DNA from: Pseudoroseomonas ludipueritiae
GTDB taxonomy: Bacteria; Pseudomonadota; Alphaproteobacteria; Acetobacterales; Acetobacteraceae
Direction: 5' to 3'
Assembly: GCF_014490445.1 (NCBI RefSeq)
Contig: NZ_JACTUZ010000007.1
Location: forward strand, 1-64,000
DNA: 64,000 bases
Each line of letters begins with the position of its first letter. The first letter of the stretch is position 1. A program made the position numbers and the translations under genes. The notes under the pieces were generated by a model, which saw only the letters and a program-made list of their open reading frames with translations, ran no database searches and was not told the DNA's origin. Shown here in pieces: positions 17,737 through 26,514 of this stretch.

Positions 17737-20621
17737 CAGTCGTCTCCTCCGGCGGGGGCACGGGTCGGCAGTACGGGCGGCGCGGGCTTCGGGCTGCGCA
17801 CCGACTGATGCGCGATGGCGATGAGCATCAGCACCGTGGCGCCAAAGACCAGGGCGAAGACGCCGAGGTCGAAGAGCACCGCGCTGGCCAGTGGCAGCTT
17901 GCCCAGCCAGCCGAGATCCGCATAGGCGAAGTAGGAGGTCAGGAAAGGCCGCCCGAAGAACATGGCCGCGCCGCCGGTGCCGGCCGCCAGCAGCAGGCCC
18001 AGCCCCATCCAGCGCAGCGGATGGATGCGCAGGTGGTCCTCCACCCAGCGGGTGCCGCCGGCCATGTATTGCAGCAGGATGGCCACCGACATCATCAGCC
18101 CCGCCGCGAAGCCGCCACCCGGCAGGTCGTGCCCCCGCAGCAGCAGGAAGAGCGCGACGACGCCGATGACAGGGAACATGAGGCGCATGATGACGCCCGG
18201 CACCAGCAGCCATTCCCCTGCCCGGCCCTGCTGCTGCTCCGGCACGCCCACGCTTTCCGGCGCCGGGCGGAAGCGGCGCAGCAGCGCGAAGACCGTGAGC
18301 GCGACGATGCCCAGCACCGTGATCTCGCCCAGGGTGTCGAAGCCGCGGAAATCCACCAGGATGACATTCACCACATTGGTGCCGCCGCCCTCGGTATAGG
18401 CGCGCTCCAGGAAGTGGCGGGAAATGCCTTCGGGCGAGGGCCGCGTCATGGTGGCGTAGGAGAGCGCCGTCAGCCCCGCGCCGGCGGCGACGGCGATGAT
18501 GAAGTCCCGGTAGCGGCGCAGGCGCTGCAGCAGCGTGCCGGAAGTGGTGAATTCTACCCGCTTCGGCAGCCAGCGGAGGCCCAGCAGCAGCAGCACCGTG
18601 GTCACCACCTCCACCAGCAGCTGCGTCAGCGCCAGGTCGGGTGCCGAGAACCATACGAAGGTCAGGCAGGTCGCCAGGCCGGCGCCGCCCAGCAGCACCA
18701 GCGCCGCCAGGCGATGGTATTTGGCCTGGTAGGCCGCGCCAATGGCGCAGCCGGCGCCCGCCAGCCAGATCAGCCCCACCACGGGATCCGCCTCGCTCAG
18801 TGCCACGCCGCCCAGCCGCAGGCCATAGGGCAGCAGCGCCAGAGTGGCGGCGAGGAAGGAGACGCAGACCAGGAGCCGAAGCTGCATCTGCAGCCGCGCC
18901 GTGCCCATCAGCTGCTCCAGCGTGCGGGCGAAGCGCCATGAGAGGAAGACCATGGCACGGTCGAAGATGCGGCGGCCATCCAGGCCGCGAATCAGCGGCG
19001 TGCCTTCCACGCCGGTGGTGAAGTGCCGCTGCAGCAGGTGGTAGAGCAGCACGCCCATGCCCAGGGCGAAGACGCTCATCACCAGCGGCAGGTTGACGCC
19101 GTGCCAGACGGCCAGGCTGTATTCCGGCGTGGCCTCGCCCAGTACGGAGCGCACCGCCACGTCCAGATAGGGCCCGATGGTGGCGGCGGGCAGGATGCCC
19201 ACGACCATGCAGCCGAAGACCAGCACTTCCACCGGCAGGCGCATCCATTGCGGCGGCTCATGCGGCGTGCGTGGCAGGTCGTCCGTATCTGGACCGAAGA
19301 AGGTGCCGTGGATGAAGCGCAGCGAATAGGCCACGGCGAAGATGCTGGCCACCGTGGCCGCCACCGGCAGCATGGTATGCAGCATGGTGGGCGCGGAAGA
19401 GGCGGTCAGGGCCTCGGTGAAGAACATCTCCTTGGAGATGAACCCGTTCAGCAGCGGCACGCCCGCCATGGCAGCGGCGGCCACCAGCGCCAGCCGGGCC
19501 GTGAAGGGCATGGCGCGGTTGAGGCCGGAGAGCCGCCGGATGTCGCGCGTGCCGGTCTCATGGTCGATGATGCCGGCGGCCATGAAGAGCGAGGCCTTGA
19601 AGGTCGCGTGGTTCATGGTGTGGAAGATGGCCGCGACCATGGCCAGGGGGCTGTTGAGGCCCAGCAGCAGCGTGATCAGCCCGAGGTGGCTGATGGTGGA
19701 ATAGGCCAGCAATCCTTTGATGTCATGCTGGAAGATCGCGACGTAAGCCCCTAAAAGTAATGTAATAACTCCCGCGCCACCGACGATCCAGAACCAGGCC
19801 TCCGTGCCGGCCATGACAGGCCAGAGCCGCGCCATCAGGAAGATGCCGGCCTTCACCAGCGTGGCCGAATGCAGATAGGCGGAGACCGGCGTGGGCGCCG
19901 CCATGGCATGCGGCAGCCAGAAGTGGAACGGGAACTGCGCGCTCTTGGTCAGCGCGCCCAGCAGGATCAGCACCAGCGCCGGCAGGTAGAGCGGATGCGC
20001 CCGGACGGCATCGCCCGAGGCCAGCACCTGATCGAGATCGTAGCTGCCGACAATATGGCCCAGCACCAGCACCCCCGCGAAGAGGGCGAGGCCACCGGCG
20101 GAAGTGACCGTCAGCGCCATGCGGGCGCCGTCACGCGCCGGGGCGGCGTGCTGCCAGTAGCCGATCAGCAGGAAGGAGAAGAGGCTGGTGAGTTCCCAGA
20201 AGAAGACGAGCTGGACGAGGTTGCCGGACAGCACCAGCCCCATCATCGAGCCCATGAAGGCCAGCAGGAAGGCGAAGAAGCGTGGGATCGGGTCTTCCGG
20301 CGACATGTAGTAGCGGGCGTAGAGCACCACCAGGAAGCCGATGCCGGCCACCATTACGGCGAAGACGGCGGCGAGACCGTCCATCCGCAGCACGAAGTTC
20401 AGGCCCAGCTCCGGTACCCAGGCCAGCTCCATCCGCGTCACGCCGCCGGTGGAAATGGCCGGGTAATACAGCAGCCAGACCATGACCAGTGTCAGCAGCG
20501 CCACGCCACCGGCCAGCCAGGCTTCCAGATTGCGGCTGTTGTTGTTCGGCAGCAGGGCCGCCACCAGGGCGCCCAGGTAAGGCAGGCCGACCGCGGCCAG
20601 GAGAAAAAAGGCGTCAGGCAT
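17736..20621 (-). CDS. mnhA: Fused cation/H+ antiporter subunits A and B (MnhA-MnhB/PhaAB)
   Basis: 961 residues. The N-terminal ~550 are the NuoL-like antiporter core (LVFFWELTSLFSFLLIGYW; LTKSAQFPFHFWLPHAMAAP with the conserved Lys; IFHTMNHATFKASLFMAAG). A DUF4040-like region follows (about 620-720), then an MnhB domain with LLRGHDLPGGGFAAGLMMS near residues 820-840. The A-B fusion is what defines the six-gene Pha type, known from rhizobial K+/H+ antiporters, so K+ or Na+ could be the ion. It is the first mnh gene, 71 bp after ptsN on the same strand. Confidence 0.95.
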   Translation of the reverse strand: MPDAFFLLAAVGLPYLGALVAALLPNNNSRNLEAWLAGGVALLTLVMVWLLYYPAISTGGVTRMELAWVPELGLNFVLRMDGLAAVFAVMVAGIGFLVVLYARYYMSPEDPIPRFFAFLLAFMGSMMGLVLSGNLVQLVFFWELTSLFSFLLIGYWQHAAPARDGARMALTVTSAGGLALFAGVLVLGHIVGSYDLDQVLASGDAVRAHPLYLPALVLILLGALTKSAQFPFHFWLPHAMAAPTPVSAYLHSATLVKAGIFLMARLWPVMAGTEAWFWIVGGAGVITLLLGAYVAIFQHDIKGLLAYSTISHLGLITLLLGLNSPLAMVAAIFHTMNHATFKASLFMAAGIIDHETGTRDIRRLSGLNRAMPFTARLALVAAAAMAGVPLLNGFISKEMFFTEALTASSAPTMLHTMLPVAATVASIFAVAYSLRFIHGTFFGPDTDDLPRTPHEPPQWMRLPVEVLVFGCMVVGILPAATIGPYLDVAVRSVLGEATPEYSLAVWHGVNLPLVMSVFALGMGVLLYHLLQRHFTTGVEGTPLIRGLDGRRIFDRAMVFLSWRFARTLEQLMGTARLQMQLRLLVCVSFLAATLALLPYGLRLGGVALSEADPVVGLIWLAGAGCAIGAAYQAKYHRLAALVLLGGAGLATCLTFVWFSAPDLALTQLLVEVVTTVLLLLGLRWLPKRVEFTTSGTLLQRLRRYRDFIIAVAAGAGLTALSYATMTRPSPEGISRHFLERAYTEGGGTNVVNVILVDFRGFDTLGEITVLGIVALTVFALLRRFRPAPESVGVPEQQQGRAGEWLLVPGVIMRLMFPVIGVVALFLLLRGHDLPGGGFAAGLMMSVAILLQYMAGGTRWVEDHLRIHPLRWMGLGLLLAAGTGGAAMFFGRPFLTSYFAYADLGWLGKLPLASAVLFDLGVFALVFGATVLMLIAIAHQSVRSPKPAPPVLPTRAPAGGDD

Positions 20622-20692
20622 CGGGCGCCCTGCGCTGAATGGAACAGAAAGAACGGCGCCCGCTGGGGCCGCCCGGCTCTCGCGTCACGCCC

Positions 20693-21166
20693 TCAAGGCC
20701 CAGCCTCGGGGTCTGGCTGGTCCGCCGCCTGCAGGCGGGAGAGTGCTTCCTCAGCGGAGCGTGCCTGCCGCAGCTGGCGCGGCAGTTGCTGGTCCCGCAG
20801 CGCGCGGCAGATGTCGGAGAGCGCCGGCAGGAAGCCTTCGGAAGCGGATTCCGGCCAGAGCACCAGGAAGACCAAGTCCACCGGCTCGTCGTCGCGGGCA
20901 TCGAAGTCAATGGGGTGGGTCAGCCGTGCCAGGATCGCCAGAGGCGAGTCCAGCCAGTCCAGCCGCGTGTGCGGCAGGGCCACGCCACGCCCCAGCGCGG
21001 TGGAGCCCAGCTTCTCGCGGCCCAGCAGGGGCTGGAGGATCTCTTCCTTCTTTCGTCCCAGGCGATTGGCGGCTTCGGCGGCAAGGAGGTCCAGGAGTTC
21101 TGCCTTGTTGCCGGGCGCCAGGGTGAGAATGCCCTCTGGGTTCGAAAAAAGGTCAACGATCGGCAT
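20693..21166 (-). CDS. ptsN: PTS IIA-like nitrogen-regulatory protein (PtsN/EIIA-Ntr)
   Basis: 157 residues from ATG 21166, with AGGAG close upstream; the longer frame adds 22 Arg-rich residues without a ribosome binding site. One PTS EIIA-2 domain; the phosphorylated His is residue 66 in RGVALPHTRLDW. PtsN proteins are phosphate relays that control K+ transport and nitrogen and carbon balance by protein contacts. Normally the gene lies by rpoN. Here it precedes a cation antiporter operon on the same strand, which suggests it modulates or is expressed with that antiporter. Confidence 0.9.
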   Translation of the reverse strand: MPIVDLFSNPEGILTLAPGNKAELLDLLAAEAANRLGRKKEEILQPLLGREKLGSTALGRGVALPHTRLDWLDSPLAILARLTHPIDFDARDDEPVDLVFLVLWPESASEGFLPALSDICRALRDQQLPRQLRQARSAEEALSRLQAADQPDPEAGP

Positions 21167-21612
21167 ACGGTACTCCTGTCCTAAATGTAATCTAGGCCGA
21201 CGTGCCGGATATCGTAACCCGTCGGGCCGCAAAATTGCCGCGATTCAAGTGTTGCGGCGTATTACTGGGCCCATACTGGGCCAGCCGGGGTGACGGAACC
21301 CCCCTTCACCCCCGCCGGGCATTGCTCGCTGTTGCTGGGTGGAGCGCAAGCCGTGGTAGCAGGATGTCTGAACGCGCCCTGCCGCGCGGCAGAATGCTCC
21401 GCAGAGCCATGTCATCCAAGAGGAAGTCGATCGGGTGGTGGCCCGTCATCCGTTGGCCCCGGCCGCCGGGACGCGGTCAGCCGGGGAAATACCGGCCACC
21501 GGGCCCGCCGGACATTCCGAGCCCGGGCAGCGTCACCGCCCGGCGCCGGTGGCGAAGCGATCGGCCAGCGTGGCCGGAACGCCTCGTCGCGGCGGCAAAG
21601 GCGCCCTCCGCC
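21167..21612. other. Non-coding stretch upstream of ptsN
   Basis: About 445 bp between the ptsN start and the stop of the solute-binding protein gene. No frame on either strand shows convincing codon use or a recognisable protein. It should contain the promoter of ptsN-mnh (minus strand) and the end of the upstream operon. I see no clear promoter hexamers, repeat or RNA structure. Confidence 0.4.
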
Positions 21613-23202
21613 CTAGCTGGCGCGGCGGAGGTTGGTGAAGAGCGGTGCCCCCTTCAGCATGCCGGTCAGCTCGGCGCGGTAGGCGGTCGGCTGATAGAAG
21701 ACGCCCGTGGGGTAGAAGGGCACCTCCTCGAAGGCCAGAAGCTGCATGTCGCGGCAGATGCGCCGCTGGCTCTCTGCATCGGCGGCGGCGAACCAGGCGT
21801 CGCGCAGCGCCTCCATGCGCGGGCTGTCATACCAGCCGAAGGTTGCCCGGCGGCCATTGCCGCGCATGTAGTTATGCGCCGCCGGGTTCATCACGCCCAC
21901 GCCAAGGCTGAAGTTGCAGAACATGCTCCAGCCGCCTTTGTCCAGGGGCTCCTGCGAGGCGAGGCGTTGCAGCACGGTGCCCCAGTCTAGAGACTGGTAA
22001 TCGAGGTTGATGCCGACCTTGCGCAGCATGTCGGCGGTCACTTCGCTCATGGCGTTCAGCACCGGGAAGTCGGCCGGCACCAGCAGCACCACGCGTTCGT
22101 TGGCATATCCGGCGGCAGCGAGGTCGGCGCGGATCTTCGCCGGGTCATATGCGGTGGGCAGGGCTTCCAGCCCCGCCTCGCTGGCCATGGGGGCGCCGGG
22201 CAGGAAGAAGCCGGAGCGATCCTTCCAGAGGCTGCGATCCTCCCCCGCCACCACCTGCATATAATCCTGCTGCCGGATGGCGCCCATCAGCGCGCGGCGG
22301 ATGGCCGGATTGTCGAAGGGCGGCTGCAGGTGGTTGGGGCGGACCATGGTGAAGGCGCCGGCGGTGTCCAGCACCTCGATCTTCAGCTCCCGGCGGCGGC
22401 GCAGCAGCGGCACCAGGTCCATCACCGGCTGCTCCCACCAGTCCATCTGGCCGGATTGCAGGGCGGCGGCGGCGGTGGCCGCATCCGGCATGGTGTGCCA
22501 TTCCACCCGTTCGAAATGCGCGACACGGGGGCCTGCCAGCATGCTCGCCGTGCCCTCCTGGCGCGGCACATAGCCATCGAAGCGCTGGTAGACGGCCAGG
22601 GCGCCGGGCACGCGCTCCCCTGCCACGAAACGATAAGGGCCGCTGCCGACCATCTCGGCCACCGGTTGGGTTCCGGGGGTGGCGGCCAGGCGCTCGGGCA
22701 TGATGGGGCAGATATTGGAGCCCGCCTTGCCCAGCGCGTCCGGCAGCAGAGGAAAGGGGCGCTTCAGGCGGAAGCGGACCGTACGGTCATCGGGCGCCGA
22801 GAGTTCATCGGTGGCCGCCATCAGCGCCATGCCGAAGGCGTCGCGCGAGCCCCAGCGCCGGATGCTGGCCACGCAATCCCGCGCCAGCACGGGCGTGCCG
22901 TCGTGGAAGCGCAGCCCCTCCCGCAGCCGGATGGTCCAGAGGCGCCCGTCCTGCTCCACCACATGGCCTTCCGCCATCTGCGGATGCGGCGCCGCGTGCT
23001 CGTCCACGCCATAAAGCGTGTCGAAGACCATCATGCCGTGGTTGCGGGTGACAAGGCCGGTGGTCTGCACCGGGTCGAGCAGCGCCAGATCCGCCTGCGG
23101 CACGAAGCGCAGCACGGAAGCCTTCTGGGACGAAGCCAGACGCGGCGCGGAGAGAGCCGCCGTGGCCAGCGCGGCCCCGGCGATGAAGCTGCGACGCTGC
23201 AT
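21613..23202 (-). CDS. ABC transporter substrate-binding protein, family 5 (DppA/OppA-like)
   Basis: 529 residues with a twin-arginine-type signal (MQRRSFIAGAALATAALSAP). The mature part has the SBP_bac_5 framework: LWTIRLREGLRFHDGTPVLA, VRFRLKRPFPLLPDALGKAG and MVGSGPYRFVAGE. It would bind a peptide, opine or oligosaccharide-like solute in the periplasm for an ABC importer. It is the last gene of a minus-strand operon with a dehydratase, amidohydrolase and RraA protein, 12 bp after the dehydratase. No permease or ATPase genes follow, so it must dock on a transporter encoded elsewhere. Confidence 0.93.
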   Translation of the reverse strand: MQRRSFIAGAALATAALSAPRLASSQKASVLRFVPQADLALLDPVQTTGLVTRNHGMMVFDTLYGVDEHAAPHPQMAEGHVVEQDGRLWTIRLREGLRFHDGTPVLARDCVASIRRWGSRDAFGMALMAATDELSAPDDRTVRFRLKRPFPLLPDALGKAGSNICPIMPERLAATPGTQPVAEMVGSGPYRFVAGERVPGALAVYQRFDGYVPRQEGTASMLAGPRVAHFERVEWHTMPDAATAAAALQSGQMDWWEQPVMDLVPLLRRRRELKIEVLDTAGAFTMVRPNHLQPPFDNPAIRRALMGAIRQQDYMQVVAGEDRSLWKDRSGFFLPGAPMASEAGLEALPTAYDPAKIRADLAAAGYANERVVLLVPADFPVLNAMSEVTADMLRKVGINLDYQSLDWGTVLQRLASQEPLDKGGWSMFCNFSLGVGVMNPAAHNYMRGNGRRATFGWYDSPRMEALRDAWFAAADAESQRRICRDMQLLAFEEVPFYPTGVFYQPTAYRAELTGMLKGAPLFTNLRRAS

Positions 23203-23214
23203 GCACTCGTCCTC

Positions 23215-24939
23215 CTAGTGGGAGTCGCGCAGCGGTGGGGCGCCGCTGCCGCCGACCAGGAAATCGAAATCCGCGCCTGTCTCCGCCCCCATCACATGCT
23301 CGACGTACAGGCGTTCGTAGCCACGCTGGTATGGCGAGGCGAAAGGCTTCAGCGCCTGCCGCCGCCGGGCCAGTTCCGCTTCCTCCACCAGCAGCTCCAG
23401 GCTGCGGGCGGCGACATCCAGCGCGATGCGGTCGCCGTCGCGCACCAGCGCGAGGGGACCGCCGCCGATGGCCTCCGGCGCCACATGCAGCACCACAGTG
23501 CCATAGGCCGTGCCGCTCATGCGGGCATCGGACACGCGCACCATATCCGTGATGCCCTGGCGGATGAGCCTGGCCGGCAGCCGCATGTTGCCGACCTCGG
23601 CCATGCCGGGATAGCCGCGCGGCCCGCAGTTGCGCAGCACCAGCACGCTATCGGCCTCCACCGGCAAAGCGGGGTCGTCGACGCGCGCCTGGAAATCCTC
23701 GATGCTGTCGAAGACCACCGCCGGCCCGGTGTGGCGCATGAGATGCGGCGAGGCGGCGGAAGGCTTCAGCACCGCGCCCAGCGGCGCCAGATTGCCGCGC
23801 AGCACGGTGATGCCACCCAATGGCTTGAATGGCGCTTCCAGCGTGCGAATTACTCCGCCATCCGGGGGCTCGGCCGCATCGGCGATCTCGCCCAGAGTCT
23901 GGCCACCGATGGTGGGCGCGCCCCGATGCAGCCGCTCGCCCAGAGCGCGCATCACGGTGGGGATGCCGCCCGCGTAGCAGAAATCCTCCATCAGGTAACG
24001 GCCGGAGGGCATCAGATCAACCAGGCAGGGCATGTCCTGGCCCAGGCGGTCCCAATCCTCCAGCGTCAGTTCCACGCCGGCGCGCCCGGCCAGGGCCAGC
24101 AGATGCACCACCGCATTGGTGGAGCCGCCCAGCGCACCATTCAGCAGGATGGCATTCTCGAAATGCTGTTTGGTCAGCAGGCGGGACAGACAAAAGTCCT
24201 CCCGCGCCAGCGCCACGGCGCGCATGCCAGTCAGATGCGCCAGCACCTGGCGCCGCGCATCCACGGCCGGCAAGGCGGCATTGCCCGGCAGCGCCAGGCC
24301 CATGCCTTCCACCAGGCTGGCCATGGTGGAGGCGGTACCCATGGTCATGCAATGGCCGGCGCTGCGGTTCAACTCGGCCTCGGCGGCCTCGAACTGCGCG
24401 GGCGTCATGGTTCCGGCCTTCACGGCCTCGACAGCCTTGAAGACATGGGTGCCGGAGCCCATCCGCTCCCGCCCCTTCCAGGCATTCAGCATCGGCCCGC
24501 CAGAGAGCACGATGGCCGGCAGATCCACGCTGGCTGCGCCCATCAGCAACGCGGGCGTTGTCTTGTCGCAGCCCGCCATCAGCACCACGGCGTCCAGCGG
24601 ATTGCCGCGCAGCGCGCATTCCACATCCATGCTGGCGAGGTTGCGGAAGAGCATGGCGGTCGGCCGCATCATGCTCTCGCCGGGAGAGAAGACAGGAAAT
24701 TCCAGCGGGAAGCCGCCGGCCTCGTAAACGCCCCGCTTCACGAACTCGGCCAGCTGGCGCAGGTGGCCGTTGCAGGGCGTCAGCTCCGACCAGGTGTTGC
24801 AGATGCCGATGACCGGACGGCCATCGAACATATGCGCCGGGTGGCCCTGCCCCTTCATCCAGCCGCGGTGCACGAAGCCATGGCTGTCATGCCGGCCAAA
24901 CCAATCCTGGCTTCGCAGGCGGCGCGGTGGCTGGCTCAT
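23215..24939 (-). CDS. IlvD/Edd family sugar-acid dehydratase (arabonate/galactonate dehydratase-like)
   Basis: 574 residues from ATG 24939, which overlaps the upstream stop (ATGA); an earlier TTG is less likely. Probable Fe-S ligands are C56 (ELTPCNGHL), C124 (MAGCDKTTP) and C197 (AGHCMTMG). Their spacing (68 and 73 residues) matches what I recall for the [2Fe-2S] L-arabinonate dehydratase class, rather than merely the 4Fe-4S IlvD enzymes. The reaction would be loss of water from an aldonic acid, giving a 2-keto-3-deoxy acid. Its partners (RraA aldolase family, amidohydrolase, solute-binding protein) suit a sugar-acid pathway. Confidence 0.9.
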   Translation of the reverse strand: MSQPPRRLRSQDWFGRHDSHGFVHRGWMKGQGHPAHMFDGRPVIGICNTWSELTPCNGHLRQLAEFVKRGVYEAGGFPLEFPVFSPGESMMRPTAMLFRNLASMDVECALRGNPLDAVVLMAGCDKTTPALLMGAASVDLPAIVLSGGPMLNAWKGRERMGSGTHVFKAVEAVKAGTMTPAQFEAAEAELNRSAGHCMTMGTASTMASLVEGMGLALPGNAALPAVDARRQVLAHLTGMRAVALAREDFCLSRLLTKQHFENAILLNGALGGSTNAVVHLLALAGRAGVELTLEDWDRLGQDMPCLVDLMPSGRYLMEDFCYAGGIPTVMRALGERLHRGAPTIGGQTLGEIADAAEPPDGGVIRTLEAPFKPLGGITVLRGNLAPLGAVLKPSAASPHLMRHTGPAVVFDSIEDFQARVDDPALPVEADSVLVLRNCGPRGYPGMAEVGNMRLPARLIRQGITDMVRVSDARMSGTAYGTVVLHVAPEAIGGGPLALVRDGDRIALDVAARSLELLVEEAELARRRQALKPFASPYQRGYERLYVEHVMGAETGADFDFLVGGSGAPPLRDSH

Positions 24940-25793
24940 GCCGGCGCTTCCCCATGCCACCAATGCGCGAAGGGGTTGGAATGGATGATGCCGTCGACGG
25001 TGGCCTGGGCCACACGCGGCAGCCGCGTACCTTCCACGAGGTGGTTGATGTTCCGCAGGCCCTCAAGCGATTCCTCGACGCCTGCGTAGGGGAAGTCCGT
25101 GCCCCAGAAGATCTTGTTGCGATCGGCGATGTTGTATTCCTGCGCCGCCACCAAGGTGTTGTAGAACTGCCAGGGCCGGTAGAAGAGCGCCGAGACCTCG
25201 CAAAAGACATTGGGGTGCTTGCGGGCGACGACGATGCATTCCTCGCCCCAGGGGTGGCCCATATGGGCCATGATCATCTTGAGGTCGGGGTAGCGCCGCG
25301 CGACCTCGTCCACATGAATCGGACGGCCCATCTCCAGCGGCGCGTTGCGGGCATAGGTCGTGCCCATATGCATGGTCAGCGGCAGGTCGTGCTTCACGCA
25401 ATATTCGTAGACCGGCACCATGCGGGGGTCGGCCAGATGCACGCCGTTGTAGATGGGCCCGAACTTCACGCCACGCAGGCCGAGATCCTCCACCGCATGG
25501 CGCAGCAGCTCCATGGCATCCGGGCGGCGCGGGTCGACGGCGGCAAAGCCGACGAATTTCTCAGGATACTTCGCCACGGCGCGGGCGGTGACCTCGTCGT
25601 CGCCATCGACGCCGGCACTGTCGCCATAGCGCAGCGTGAAGATGATGGCCTTGTCGACGCCGGACATCGCTTGGAAGATCGCCTCCGCGTCCGCCTTGGG
25701 GTCGAAGCCGCCGCTGCGCGAGGCCACCTGCTGCCCGTGCACCGGCGTCAGGTGCCGGTCCTCGTAGATGTTCACATGGCAGTCGACGATCAT
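24936..25793 (-). CDS. Amidohydrolase family protein (amidohydrolase 2 type)
   Basis: 285 residues, a TIM-barrel hydrolase of the ACMSD/LigI-like group. Strand 1 reads MIVDCHVNIYEDRH: the usual metal-binding His-x-His is His-Val-Asn. Later landmarks are THMGTTYAR-like LTMHMGTTYA, MIMAHMGHPWGEE and KIFWGTDFPYAG with the catalytic Asp. Members hydrolyse lactones or decarboxylate or hydrate unsaturated acids. In this operon it may open a sugar lactone before the dehydratase step. The stop overlaps the dehydratase start; RraA lies 3 bp upstream. Confidence 0.88.
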   Translation of the reverse strand: MIVDCHVNIYEDRHLTPVHGQQVASRSGGFDPKADAEAIFQAMSGVDKAIIFTLRYGDSAGVDGDDEVTARAVAKYPEKFVGFAAVDPRRPDAMELLRHAVEDLGLRGVKFGPIYNGVHLADPRMVPVYEYCVKHDLPLTMHMGTTYARNAPLEMGRPIHVDEVARRYPDLKMIMAHMGHPWGEECIVVARKHPNVFCEVSALFYRPWQFYNTLVAAQEYNIADRNKIFWGTDFPYAGVEESLEGLRNINHLVEGTRLPRVAQATVDGIIHSNPFAHWWHGEAPA

Positions 25794-25796
25794 GGC

Positions 25797-26456
25797 TCAA
25801 AGAATCCCATATTTCTCGAAGACCACCCGCAGCGGCACGCCAGCCCGCAGCTCCCGCAGCGTCTCCTTTTCTCCGCGCAGCTTCGCCTCGGCGCCTTCCG
25901 CCACGGCGGCCTCGACGGCCTGCGGCACCACCACCACGCCATCGGCATCGCCGAAGACGAAGTCGCCGGGGCAGACGCGCACGCCGCCGCATTCCACCGG
26001 CACATCCAGCGCGACGATCTTGCCGCGCCCCTTGCTGTCCAGCGGCCCGATGCCGCCGTGGAAGACCGGATAACCCATCTCGCGAATGGCACGGACGTCA
26101 CGCACCATGCCGTCCATCAGGGCGCCGGCGCTGCGCCGGACCTGCGCGGCGGTACTCAGCAGTTCGCCCCAGGGTGCGATGCGGCCGCTATGGCCACAGG
26201 CGAAGACCGGGATCTCGCCTGGGGCGAGGGAATCCACCAGGTCGATCTCCAGGTCATAGGGATTCTCCCCCGGCGTGGCCTCATAGACTTCGAGGTAGAG
26301 CGCGGTGCGCGCGCGGCCGGCCATGCTGGCGGCATCGTCCAGCGGGCGGATGCGCGACGGCAGGGCCTGGTTCATGTAACCCAGGCTATCCAGCACATCG
26401 GATAACAGGGCCGTGAAGAGCTGCTCCCGCATGCGCTCCAGGATCCGTTCGGCCAT
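25797..26456 (-). CDS. RraA family protein (4-hydroxy-4-methyl-2-oxoglutarate aldolase-like)
   Basis: 219 residues with the RraA/HMG-aldolase fold. Conserved stretches are SLAPGEIPVFACG, MVRDVRAIREMGYPVFHGG (with the catalytic Arg/Asp region) and PGDFVFGDADGVVVVP. Enzymes of this group split HMG or cleave/decarboxylate oxaloacetate-type acids using a divalent metal; the fold is also used by the RNase E inhibitor, but the metal-site residues favour an aldolase. It is the first gene of the operon, right after a LacI-like operator. Confidence 0.9.
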   Translation of the reverse strand: MAERILERMREQLFTALLSDVLDSLGYMNQALPSRIRPLDDAASMAGRARTALYLEVYEATPGENPYDLEIDLVDSLAPGEIPVFACGHSGRIAPWGELLSTAAQVRRSAGALMDGMVRDVRAIREMGYPVFHGGIGPLDSKGRGKIVALDVPVECGGVRVCPGDFVFGDADGVVVVPQAVEAAVAEGAEAKLRGEKETLRELRAGVPLRVVFEKYGIL

Positions 26457-26472
26457 GATCGTTCCGCCCTCC

Positions 26473-26489
26473 TTTATTTAACGTTATAG
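26473..26489 (-). promoter_or_regulatory. LacI-type operator/promoter in front of the RraA operon
   Basis: The AT-rich stretch around TAACGTTA (26479-26486) is palindromic with a central CG, as LacI/GalR operators are. On the minus strand it reads CTATAACGTTAAATAAAGG, so it also contains a possible -10 (TATAAC). It lies 23 bp upstream of the RraA start, and the LacI-family gene ends 26 bp upstream of it. A second dyad, GTTAT-G-ATAAC, lies upstream of the LacI gene at 27605-27615. Confidence 0.45.
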
Positions 26490-26514
26490 TCTGACCGCAG
26501 CACGAAGGCTGCTG

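Noticed and set aside
17392-19248. 618-codon minus-strand frame ending with MnhC
   Set aside because: Only the last 114 codons are real (mnhC). The rest is a shifted reading of the fused mnhAB gene with Arg/Gly/Pro-rich nonsense.
21202-21990. Plus-strand frame upstream of the solute-binding protein stop
   Set aside because: First part is Pro/Arg-rich with no homology I can recognise; the second part is antisense to the solute-binding protein gene.
22330-25089. Plus-strand open frame of about 900 codons opposite the solute-binding protein and dehydratase
   Set aside because: Low-complexity His/Gln/Arg product, exactly antisense to two well-identified genes.
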